Part shown: positions 35,883-45,065 of the stretch, piece by piece
How the letters are laid out: each line of letters opens with the position of its first letter
Numbering within the stretch: the first letter of the stretch is position 1
DNA from: Datisca glomerata
Taxonomy: Eukaryota > Streptophyta > Magnoliopsida > Cucurbitales > Datiscaceae
Assembly: GCA_003255025.1 (NCBI GenBank)
Contig: QANY01004802.1
Location: 62,001-126,000, forward strand
Length of the DNA: 64,000 nt
Direction: 5' to 3'
The notes under the pieces: model-generated
The model's database searches: none
What the model saw: only the letters and a program-made list of their open reading frames with translations
Told to the model about the DNA's origin: nothing
Translations under genes and position numbers: made by a program

Positions 35883-36087
35883 AATAATTGGGTTTCCTTC
35901 AACACCAATCTTAGATTATTGTGTGAGATGTTTTTCCCACAAAAAATGGAGCATTCCTATGAATCCTGTAACTAGAAGATTTATTACTTCTTCATGAAGT
36001 AAATTGTGAGAGATAATGTAGCTATCAGCTACCATTACCATGTGTTGTAATCTATTGAGAACTTCTTGCTCAGAAAGACCATCATCT
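35883..36087 (-). pseudogene. Inverted EPRV coat-region fragment
   Basis: This is the reverse complement of about 27430-27650 of EPRV-1. On the minus strand it encodes LSEQEVLNRLQHMVMVADSY, then EEVINLLVTGFIGM, in one open frame. That frame continues into non-viral antisense-ORF sequence at 36088-36143, making an accidental fusion of 75 codons. This copy lacks the stop present in EPRV-1 at that place (27498-27500), so it came from a different or earlier copy. Confidence 0.75.
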
Positions 36088-36939
36088 ATGGAGGATTGTC
36101 CAGCGGCCATCACCGCCCCAGTTCCCTCCAATTTGAATAACATCCCGTTCCCAGCCTATATCCCTTTTTGGGATTGCCATTATCATCTTCCTCCTTTCAG
36201 AACCGGGATAAGGTGCGAGATAATAGCACTAGGATTCATTACGGTATTTGATTATATAACAGGCTCGAAGCTTGAGCCTTAGAGTTATATACATTGGGCT
36301 AAGGGTAATGTGGTATGGGGGCTTACACTCTACACCAAGGTAACCACTCTCTCCCGAACCGCAGAAGTCGTCGGATGGAAAGGCATCCCTATGTGAAGCT
36401 ATAAAATGATAGGGTTCTTCTTTATCTCCTCCACCCAGCCGCGGTGGAAGAAAAAATGACTCTTTTAATTTGCTTGATTCGAAGCATCCGTTGGGGGTTC
36501 TGTTCTCTAAAATGCTATCAATCCTTGCGTCTAGGCTTCAAGGAAAGATTATAGTAGTGAAAAAGAATCATTAAATCTTGATATGATAGCCCTTCGACTA
36601 CTAATGTAGTGGCTACTGACTGGGTCTTGAATTAGATTGTATAGACGTATAGGGAATCTAATGAAATTTTAGCTTGGGTTCTAACTAAAGGAACGAGGGG
36701 CTAAAACCTATCAGTACAACTGCGTGCCATCTTCGAAGAGTTTTAGGTGAAAGGAATACTAAGAGAATATTGTAGAGAAGAAGAAGAAGAAGAAGAATTC
36801 CTACCGCGAAGAATGAGGGTAGGGAAGAAATGGGCAGAGAAAAGTGTTAAATAGACTGTAAATTTGAAAGTAAAATGAAAGTCACCTTATAAATTTTGAA
36901 AACGGGAGTTTGAAGAGATGTTTTTGCGAAGAGAGGGTG
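36088..36939 (-). pseudogene. Antisense ORF of the Tat element, N-terminal part, copy 1
   Basis: It matches copy 2 at 37438-38110 in two blocks (36118-36340 and 36700-36935). On the minus strand the end of the block encodes a GWERDVIQIGGNWGG segment, fitting the end of the gypsy-type Transposase_28 domain that I associate with antisense ORFs of Tat elements. A GAA-repeat run lies at 36776-36796. Stops are present. Confidence 0.5.
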
Positions 36940-37437
36940 TGTGTGTGTAATCTAGATAAAATAGAAGGGTGTCGGTGTAATTTTTTCTTAATGTGAATCA
37001 TTTTGTAGTTGCGAAAAGGCCATATTTTCACTTTGCACAGCCAACCCCCATTAAGTGGGATTTCTGTTTTCTGCATGGCGCTTCTCCATATCTAAAACCC
37101 TTATTGTGCTATAGAGACAATAACTCTCTTTAAGATTATTCAATATTCTTGCTGATCTAAGTGCCTCAAATTTTTCAGCTATGGGTAAACCAAGCTCAAG
37201 GTAAGTTTCTGTGGCACAAAGTATTCTTGTTTAATTCCAATGCGGAGCTACTGTATCCTAAAATTTTATATTTCTTTTTTACTATATGGAGGCCAAAATT
37301 GTCACCTAAATGATCAAAAGGCTATTTCTAAGGACAGGATAACATATTTGTGGATTTTTGTAATTTAAATGTTTTTTGTTGATGAGATTACAATACTCAC
37401 AAAATCCCCGTGAAGAAATAGAAACAGTATGTACAGT
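36940..37437 (+). pseudogene. Captured 5' fragment of the SLX9-like gene
   Basis: It copies 39418-39786 and 40300-40437 of the intact downstream gene at roughly 90% identity by eye. It has the 5' untranslated region, exon 1 (ATGGGTAAACCAAGCTCAAG at 37186-37205), intron 1 with its GT, the first bases of exon 2, then a jump at a shared TAAA to the end of exon 3 and the start of intron 3. The intron is kept, so it is a DNA-level copy and not a retrocopy. It starts just after where the TATA box of the real gene lies. It sits between the two copies of the antisense-ORF N-terminus. Confidence 0.85.
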
Positions 37438-38110
37438 TCCCTCCAATTTGAATAACATCTCGTTCCCAGCCTTTATCCTCTTTTGGGATTGCCATGATCA
37501 TCTTCCTCCTTTTAGAACCGAGATGAGGTGCGAGATAATAACATTGAAATTCATTACAGTATTTGATTATATAACAGGCTCGAACTCATCAACACCTAAA
37601 TCTAAGTCGTGTCTTGTGTTTAAGGCTTCGAATCCTAGAAGTATCCTATAGGAGTTAAGGGTGAATTGGGAGGGAGCCAGCCCTACTATGTAGAAGAATT
37701 CTTGAAGGAAATGGGAGAAAGGAAGCTTGAGCCCTAGAGTTATATACATTGGGCTAAGGGTAATCTGGTATGGGGGCCTACCTACAGGAAGCTATAAATG
37801 ATCAAGCTCATCTTGGGTTTAACTAATGGAACGAGGGGCTTAAACCTATCAGTACAACCACGTGCCATGTTCAAAGAGTTTGTGAAATGAATACTAAGAA
37901 AATATTGCAGAGGAGGAGGAGGAGGAGGAGGAAGAGGAGGAGGAGGAGGAGGAGAAGAAGAATAAGAAGGCTTACCACGAAGAATGGGGGTAGGGATGAA
38001 ATGGGCAAAGAAAAGCTCTTAAATAGACTGCAGATTTGAAAGTAAAATAAAACACACCTTATGAATTTTGAAAACAGCAGTTGGAAGAGATGTTTTTGTG
38101 AAGAGATGCG
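37438..38110 (-). pseudogene. Antisense ORF of the Tat element, N-terminal part, copy 2
   Basis: On the minus strand 37749-37567 encodes SHFLQEFFYIVGLAPSQFTL then NSYRILLGFEAL, the hallmark of the 'putative gypsy type transposon' family (Transposase_28 in Pfam, from memory). Translation may begin near 37870 (MARGCTDRFKPLVPLV). In-frame stops follow. Its place next to the 3' LTR, in antisense, matches the layout of Tat elements. The matching C-terminal part is at 23739-24925, so the ORF has been split by about 11 kb. Confidence 0.6.
37911..37960. repeat. (GGA)n microsatellite
   Basis: An AGG/GGA trinucleotide run with one interruption. The equivalent place in copy 1 (36776-36796) has GAA repeats instead. 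Confidence 0.95.
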
Positions 38111-38480
38111 ACTGACACGACAGAACCATCGCTTGCACTAGCGAATGAAATGATGATAGATGGAAAAGAAAATGAAATAAAATGCATGTTACATAAAATA
38201 ATTGAAATCGGGAAGTTGAAAAGATAAAATGAAATGATAAAAAGCTGTTTTGTAAAGGGAATGTCAGCGAAAGCGAGAAACAAAGCGTTAACTCAAGTAA
38301 GGTACTCGTCTCTCTCTTCTATTTAATTAATATTATGCATTTGATATTTCCAGGACTTGTAGGTTCTCGATGGATTTTGTAAAAAGAGAAAGTGATTGAA
38401 CAAATCCCTCATAAATACACACGAAGATCAAGGTTCCACATCATTACACATCAATAAGTAAGACTTTATTGAATGTAATT
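38111..38480 (+). other. Tat element 3' untranslated region
   Basis: AT-rich non-coding DNA between the start of the antisense ORF and the polypurine tract. The small ORFs look incidental. Confidence 0.4.
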
Positions 38481-38492
38481 GGGAAGGGGGAA
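38481..38492 (+). promoter_or_regulatory. Polypurine tract
   Basis: GGGAAGGGGGAA directly precedes the 3' LTR, the site that primes plus-strand synthesis. Confidence 0.8.
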
Positions 38493-38980
38493 TAAAAAGG
38501 GAAAAACCCGCTTAAGCACGTGTATAAAAAAGACCAACCAAAGGAAGCTACGTAGACTGTCGATGTGGCAAAATGGATGAGCAAACTTGAAAGCTAAGTG
38601 GGAAGAAGGAAGTCACGAAGGCCGTCGGCGTGGTAAGGAAAGAGCGTTAAAAGGAAGGAAAGAAGACCCATTTAAGAGTGGTTTAGTCATTACGACTAAA
38701 TTCCCTCAGATCTGGGGGAATATTCTGGTAACTTGTCCATTATGCTTGTAAATCATCTAAATCAAGTTGTAATCTCTTAATTAAGGTTGAATTCCTCTGG
38801 AATTCAGTGAATATTTCATTTTTAGGAGAAAATTCTTATTCTAAGAGATTTAGCAAGATCATATGAACAGCCTATAAATAGAGACTGATTGTAAATCAAA
38901 AAGGGCGAGACAACCTATGATCAAATCATTTTTCTTTGAGTATTATCTCTCTCATTTAATTTGCAAAAAATCCTTTTGCA
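38493..38980 (+). repeat. 3' LTR of the Tat element
   Basis: 488 bp, starting TAAAAAGGGAAAAACCCGC (19 aligned bases, 3-4 mismatches to the 5' LTR) and ending TCCTTTTGCA. It is followed by AGGGG, the presumed target duplication. The start base pair TA instead of TG is a mutation. Confidence 0.85.
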
Positions 38981-39656
38981 AGGGGTCTGTGGATTGTTTC
39001 TGTAATTTTACAGAATATTTCTTAATTTACCTGAATTAGAGATTCCTAGAACAACCTACCTTTGATAACTTTATTTAGAAATCTCATTTTCAATTATTCA
39101 TCATAAACCATGGTTCTCTAAAGTATGTATGATTGTGTGATAATTATGTTAGAGACAGCAACGAGAGTTTAATATGCCTCTCCACTCAATTTTCTCTCTT
39201 TATCTTTGAGTTTCTCGCATTTCCTTCTACTTGAGATCGAGTTCCTCTTCTTTGGCTGGCTAGTACTCTTCATATTTGGTGTCCATTATTTAAGGGCATC
39301 TTAGACATTTCAATGTCCATTTAAATGTTGTTAAAATATTCAGTTAAAATTGGACCCATTTGTTATAAGATGTGAAGTATAAGGGAATTCTCTATAATCA
39401 TCGAATATAAATAGTGTGTTGTATAATTTAGATAAATTACAAGGGTGTGGGTGTTATTTTTTCTTAATGTGGGTCATTTTGCTGTTGCAAAAAAGGTCAT
39501 ATTTGCACTTCGCACAGCCAGCCCCCATTAAGTGGGATTTCCGTTTTCTGCACGGGCTTCTCCATATCTAAAACCCTTATTGTGCTATAGAGACAATAGC
39601 TCTCTTTAAGATTATTCAATATTCTTGCCGATCTAAGTGCCTCGAATTTTTCAGCT
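38981..39656 (+). promoter_or_regulatory. Upstream region and 5' UTR of the SLX9-like gene
   Basis: It contains TATAAATAG at 39406-39414, about 240 bp before the ATG. The first part (38981-39040) continues the minisatellite seen before the Tat element. The Tat insertion thus lies about 425 bp upstream of the TATA box. Confidence 0.6.
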
Positions 39657-41880
39657 ATGGGTAAACCAAGCTCAAGGTAAGTTTCCGTGGCACAAAATAT
39701 TCCTGTTTATTTCCAGTGCTGAGCTGCTGTATCCTAAAATTTTGTATTTCTTTTTTACTATATGGAGGCCGGAATCGTCGCCTAAAGCCGACCGCAAATA
39801 CGAAAAGAAGGCCAAGTTTTATGCCAGTGAGTTTCTTGTTCTCCAAAAGGAAATTTGATTTTCATATTAATAGAGGGCATAGTAATAAATAGAAATCTTT
39901 GTTGGTGATGAATAACGGTGATATTGTCTTATTGCTGCATTTAACAATGATTTTGAAAGGTTTTTTTATGCGAAGTTTCATCAGGTGGTTTACTCCCACT
40001 TCGCAAATTTGGGGAAATTATTGCGACTACTTTACTATAGAGTGAAAAGTATGCGGTTCTGATGCTTTTAGAGAAGTTTGGTGCCCATATGAATAGAATG
40101 AATTTGTTCTTGGTTCTTACGATGATTTATGGCGCTTGTATAAATTTTGAGAGTTAACATTCTTTGAGCTCATACTGTTCAGCTAAATTGTTTTTTTAAT
40201 ATATTATTCTGTTCTTCAACGGTCCGAAGGTAGACGTTCAAATCTGATTTCACATTTTTTAATGATGTACAGAGATTGGAGAAGCAATTTCTGCCTTAAA
40301 TGCTCAAAAGACTATTTCTAAGGTCAGGATAACATATTTGTGGATTTCTGTAATTTAAATGTTTTTTTGTTGATGAGATTGCACTACTCACAAAAGCCCC
40401 ATGAAGAAATAGAAACAGTATGGACAGTAAGTGTTTTGGAAATTATTTAAACATAAAAGAATCATTATCTATAACCTTCCACAAAAACCATAGTCAGCTG
40501 AAACTAAATTAACAACGCTGATGTCAAATGGAAAATCTCTAGTAAGTTGATAAGTTGGTCCTTCACTATCACTATTATCACTCACAACCTAGCGTAGTTG
40601 GAATGCATGGGACTACGATCATTGCGCCAATGTTTTTCATTTTGATTACATGGATAAGAGACGAAGAGTTTCCAATCTTTTTGCAGATTATTTAAGCCCC
40701 AGATACATCACGCATCTACGGGGTAAACATTGTTACCTCTCTATGTAGCCGAGTACCAGAGTTTGTTGATCTTACATTTAGAGAGTGAGGCACTGCCTAA
40801 TATATAGATTTCTTCTGTGGAAAGCTTAGGTTGAATCCATTATTTTATCCTTTCATCCTTTCATTTAAATTAGAGTGATTGCAATGCAATGGATTTCATA
40901 TAAATTTTCCACCACAGCTAAGAACAGTGAAGAGTAGGTCATATAATTGGGTAGATCAAGCAATTTGATTTTCTAGGTAAAAGTTTTAAATCTGTATATC
41001 TTTTTGTGTCGATAAATGAAACTGTAATATTAACAAAAAAGATCTACTGTAAGTTACAGGAGGCATACTCGTAGCCTAGAGGAAAAATAAGGATTTATTT
41101 TAATAAATGAACATGAACAAAATTTTGGTTTGGGAACAAATCTGTTTCTGGATGGATTTTGACAAGGACATCCAAAACCAAGTATATAAGCTGATCCGTT
41201 AGGAGATTGCTATTAGTGACATTGATTGATATTTGTGTTTTAAAATGTATGTGACGTTATTATGCATGAGTCCTAGGTGTTATAATAATTTTCCTACACG
41301 TTCTTTCAAGTGAAAGCTTGATGGATATTATTTCATGCACAGGCTGGCGCTATGGCATTTGCAATTACCTCATTTTTTTGCTATAAATAACTACTGTCTG
41401 AAGAAAAATTTGTGTTATACCAGAAGAAGAAACCCAGAAGCCGACAGAAAAAGTTGAGAGCCTACGATCTCTCTACACTCTCTGAGTTTCTTCCTGAATT
41501 GAAGGTCCAACGGCAAAGAGCTCCTGCCGCTGAATTAAAAGTCAATTGTAAAACTAGGCAAAAGCTAATGTGAGTTGATCGATGCCATGGCTTTACATGT
41601 TTTTGAAATCTCATATTTCATTTGACTATCTTAATCAAACTAGTTTCTTATTCTGGTGGGGTTACTTTTTGTCAGATTGAAGGAAAGACAGCAGTTGAGT
41701 ACAGTTCTTAACCATCCTGCTTTCCATTCAAACCCTCTGGTAGCCATTCATCAACATTTGGCGAGTACACAACCCATTGAAGATGAAAAACCAAAGAAGA
41801 ACATTAACAAAAATGGCAGCAAAAAGAGAAAAGGGCAGAAGTCCAAGGCTTTGGCTGGAGCTGGACTGATGGAAACGTGA
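39657..41880 (+). CDS. SLX9: SLX9-like ribosome biogenesis protein, five exons
   Basis: Exons at 39657-39676, 39768-39826, 40273-40322, 41424-41569 and 41676-41880 join in phase to 480 nt (159 aa plus stop). All introns have GT...AG borders. The protein starts MGKPSSR, has a basic stretch (KADRKYEKKAKFYA), an AISALNAQKTISK segment, the core RSRQKKLRAYDLSTLSEFLP, then LSTVLNHPAFHSNPLVAIHQ, and a Lys-rich tail. From memory this is the pattern of plant SLX9-like proteins; yeast SLX9 acts in small-subunit pre-rRNA processing and pre-40S export in the nucleolus. The basic, compact protein fits that role. No break is seen, so this is the one intact host gene. A broken copy of its 5' end lies at 36940-37437. 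The name is by recall. Confidence 0.7.
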
Positions 41881-42862
41881 TTTTTTTAACAGAACATGGA
41901 AACGTGATTAGCTAACATTATTGGTGTGATCATATTTTGTAGAATTTTCTTTTGGCGAAAAAGATTTTTCCATCAAGAATTTTGATGGGGGGGGGGGGGG
42001 GGGGGGGTNGGGGGGGGGGGGGTGGATTGGTATATATGCAACCCAACTAGCGAAAATGATTTTTGCATCGGTTCGTATTGTGCTATTTTTCCCTTGAACT
42101 TATTTGCACCTAAAGTTTTCCTGATGCAGAATGTGGCTACAGAAAATTCTAATAGCCTGGATTAGGTTCATGAGAAAATGACATATAAGCTGTCTACTTT
42201 ACCAGTAAGCTCAGTATGATCTCATTTAAGATAGTCGTGTGGTTGGCCTGCAAAGGTGAGAAAGATGACCCAAATCTACACACTACGACCAAACAACCTC
42301 ATCTCTATTGCCTGATGGTCTTACTATCTCAACCTCATCCATGGACCATGTAGAAAGACATGCCTTTGCCATCTTTCATTCATGGGACATAAGTTAAAAT
42401 GCAGCTCAGCCACGGGCGCTCATAGTTTTCATCTCTAACTACAACCCACCTTAGTTTTCGTCATCATTCCATGGACATGGGTGCTTAGGTCATCAAGCAT
42501 TGTTGAAGGTGCTTTGACATGGTGTGGTCCCGTCCAAGCACTGTCAAATGTGCTCGGACATCATCTGAACGTTCAAGCATTTGGGATATTTTCCGACAGT
42601 ATTACAAGCATGCGAGTGTAACTGTAGAAACCATTTAGGCTACGACCAAATCTTGAGTCCGTGAAATTAGACGTAAGGGAGAAATTATTAATATAATAAA
42701 CTTTATTCGTATCATTATTTATCAAGCTCACCCAAACACTGGTTATCACCACCTTAATTCTTCCCGTTATTAGTTATATTCTAAGGTTGTCAAATCATGA
42801 ATCAAAATGAAAATCATGTTTAAACACATGTATCGTGTATCTTACGTAACATATCATGGGCT
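41881..42862. other. Intergenic DNA downstream of the SLX9-like gene
   Basis: No gene recognised. It holds a poly-G run at 41987-42022 with an undetermined base at 42009. Near 42834-42862 it has CTTACGTAACATATCATG, resembling the tandem repeat on the far side of the second pararetrovirus (49727-49890). Confidence 0.5.
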
Positions 42863-43405
42863 AACCAACACGCACCCACCATGTGAGGAGGCAAAACACT
42901 ATAGTTTCAGCGAGATCAGATAACAAAATAACTTACACTGAGCACGTCTGTCAACGTTTTACAGGGATCAACGGTTTTAACGCAATCTCTGCTCAACAGA
43001 CCTTACCCAGACGCGACTTGGGTGACGTCCCACTCAGTGTTCATTGATTGTTTCCTGACCTTACTGTAGTACAGTGAGTACTTCCTCAACCATAACAGAT
43101 ACATATTGAGTGCCTTATGCTAGCAACAGGATCATGATTAGTAGAGTTTATAGTCATGGTCATACACGGTTTACATTAAGACATACATGGTCTCATGAAC
43201 AGATGATATGGGAAGAAAGAACTTACGGTAAGGGAGCACTGGCGCTCCTGGTGACAACAACGTGGTATGTGCAGGTGTGAGCAGATCAGAAATAAGAGAA
43301 GAGTGAGAGAGAGAGAGAGGGTAAGGGTAATCCTAAGAGCTCAGCACATGAGCAGTCTATTTCATATTAAAAAAGCTTCGTCCCCTCAACAAGGGTGAGA
43401 GATCC

Positions 43406-43413
43406 CTTTTATA
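43406..43413 (-). promoter_or_regulatory. TATA box of EPRV-B
   Basis: TATAAAAG on the minus strand, about 250 bp past ORF2, in the intergenic region where the pregenomic promoter of Caulimoviridae lies. A GA repeat follows at 43304-43320. Confidence 0.55.
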
Positions 43414-43664
43414 ATACAGAAGTAACCTAACTAGAGTACACTCGTAGATAAAAAGTAACTTAACTGAAGTTAAAAGTAACTATACAACAGTAGTCTATAA
43501 TTACATAGCATAAAGTGGCGTGCTAAGCATCATCCACGTGTGCGGATGTGAGAGAAGTTCTGTAGAATCCTTTGTCTGCTACTGTTTGTGTCGGACAGCT
43601 AAGAGAGTTACTGTAGACCTCTTTGTCTGTTACTGTTGTATGTAGGACAGCTCATCAGATAGGC

Positions 43665-45065
43665 TTAGTGGAGTTTGCCTTTCCCTTTCTGGTCTTTGTC
43701 CTTTTCAAGCTGGTCAGAAATGATTGCGGCTAAGGAATCCCAGAAGTCAGCAATTGTAGGCTCTGGTGGGTCCTCTGTATTTGTCAGGTCTGGTGTCAAG
43801 TGTGGTATGTCATCCTTAAGGTCTTGACTTTCGCCAGCAAGGATGCTGAAAGCATTATGTTGACTGATATCCAGACTGAGATCAGTGATGGAAAGAGGAG
43901 GTGATATGGATAATGGTCTTGATGGACTTGGATTGGTACTGGTCGTGGCCATTGAGGTTGTGTCAGAACCAAAAACATGAAGGAATTGGTTTTTAACAAA
44001 GGCCATGGTTTTAACAGCTAATTCTTGTTCACTAATGTGGGGAAATTACTGTTTCAGCATGTTTTGAGCATTTAGGAAAGGGTTGCTCGTTGGTTCTGGT
44101 ACAGGTTTAGGAATGGAGTCATAACATGCTTGGGCATGGGTTTTGATGATTTTGGTTAATTCTGGTATGTGGGGATTCATACATTTGTCCCACCATTTAA
44201 TTAAAAAGATACGTTTTAAAACTGGTATACCATTTTGGTATTCACATTTCAAATCTCATTTCCATATCCATGGGATGTTAAATCGGATGATAAAATAGAT
44301 CCAGGCTTTGGAAACAGTACTATTTTTCTGGAAAAGGGCATATTGGGAATGCCACTCTTTAAATTCAGCTTTTAAAATTTCTGGTAGAGTCTCAACGGTA
44401 ATACCAAATTTATCCCACCAAAGGAGGAACCAATTTGGTAATCCTGTGTCTAATACTTCAGGACAAATACGAATAAACCATGTATGGTTTCTTATCGGGT
44501 TTTGATAATAAAACGTATTGGTAAATGATTCAATATAATCCCAGTAGCTGTATTTAATTGTTTTCTGGTGTATTTCCATTGTTTTCGTAGTATGAGGATG
44601 TAAACCCCATTGATTAATGGAAATAAAATTGCGGATGACAGCCTTACTAAAAGTAATTGGGCTGGTGTTTCGGTTCGAGTCATGGAAAGTATGTCTAATT
44701 TCCATGCTTCCAGATTGAACCACTATAGCCTCATATATATATCTATAGTGTTCAAACCTGGTTGGATACTGTTGTGTGGAGAGATAACGATTTTTTATCT
44801 CCCATGGATCTTCCATCCATTTCTCATCATTCGGTTCAATAATGAGGATTAGTTCCTCAGTAATTCGGTTAAGTATATACTGTTAAGGTGTCAAGAGGAC
44901 TTCTTTTGTACTCTTATGAGTAGCCTCTTGAACACTGGGGAATTCTGAGGGCCAGAAAATCCCATCATTCGGATCTTGCAGATTAATTCTGCCACGTCCG
45001 CGCCCACGAGAGCTACAGCATCTTCCTCGGTTACTCATGATTGAATTTGTCCTGTAAATATTCAC
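43665..45065 (-). pseudogene. EPRV-B ORF2, unknown function, three in-frame stops
   Basis: One reading frame runs from 45065 to the stop at 43665-43667 (about 466 codons), broken only by in-frame stops at 44883-44885 (TAA), 44256-44258 (TGA) and 44046-44048 (TAA). The start has an Arg/Gly-rich stretch (CCSSRGRGRGRINLQ). The middle is Trp/Tyr-rich (YSYWDYIESFTNTFYYQNP and LPNWFLLWWDKFGI). The tail is Ser/Pro/Asp-rich. The ATG lies inside the end of ORF1 (45031), an overlap of about 35 bp. The same Trp-rich pieces occur in EPRV-1 at 31020-31100, so this is a conserved viral gene. I cannot assign a function. Confidence 0.7.

Larger units (their letters stand above)
15583..38980 (+). mobile_element. 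Tat-lineage Ty3/gypsy LTR retrotransposon, 23.4 kb, with nested insertions
   Basis: Direct signals: LTRs at 15583-16089 and 38493-38980 align end to end (roughly 80-85% by eye) and both end in CA. AGGGG precedes the 5' LTR (15578-15582) and follows the 3' LTR (38981-38985), as a 5-bp target duplication would. A polypurine tract abuts the 3' LTR. Inside, in order, are gag, protease, RT, RNase H, integrase, tandem repeats and an antisense ORF, the arrangement described for the Tat/Ogre group. About 11 kb of the interior is later pararetrovirus sequence, and integrase carries a DNA transposon. All coding parts have stops or shifts, so it is inactive. The alternative, two unrelated LTR insertions, fits the evidence less well. 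Confidence 0.75.

Noticed and set aside
36882..37076. Minus-strand 64-codon ORF over the SLX9-like fragment
   Set aside because: It is antisense to a copied 5' untranslated region and has no domain.
38493..38980. Solo LTR with its own target duplication
   Set aside because: AGGGG can be found on both sides, but the left one is part of a polypurine tract, and the 5' LTR at 15583 has the same AGGGG outside it, so a complete element explains more.
42905..42935. tRNA-Met primer site of EPRV-B on the minus strand (TTATCTGATCTCGC)
   Set aside because: Only a loose resemblance to TGGTATCAGAGC, with several mismatches and a gap; not better than chance.
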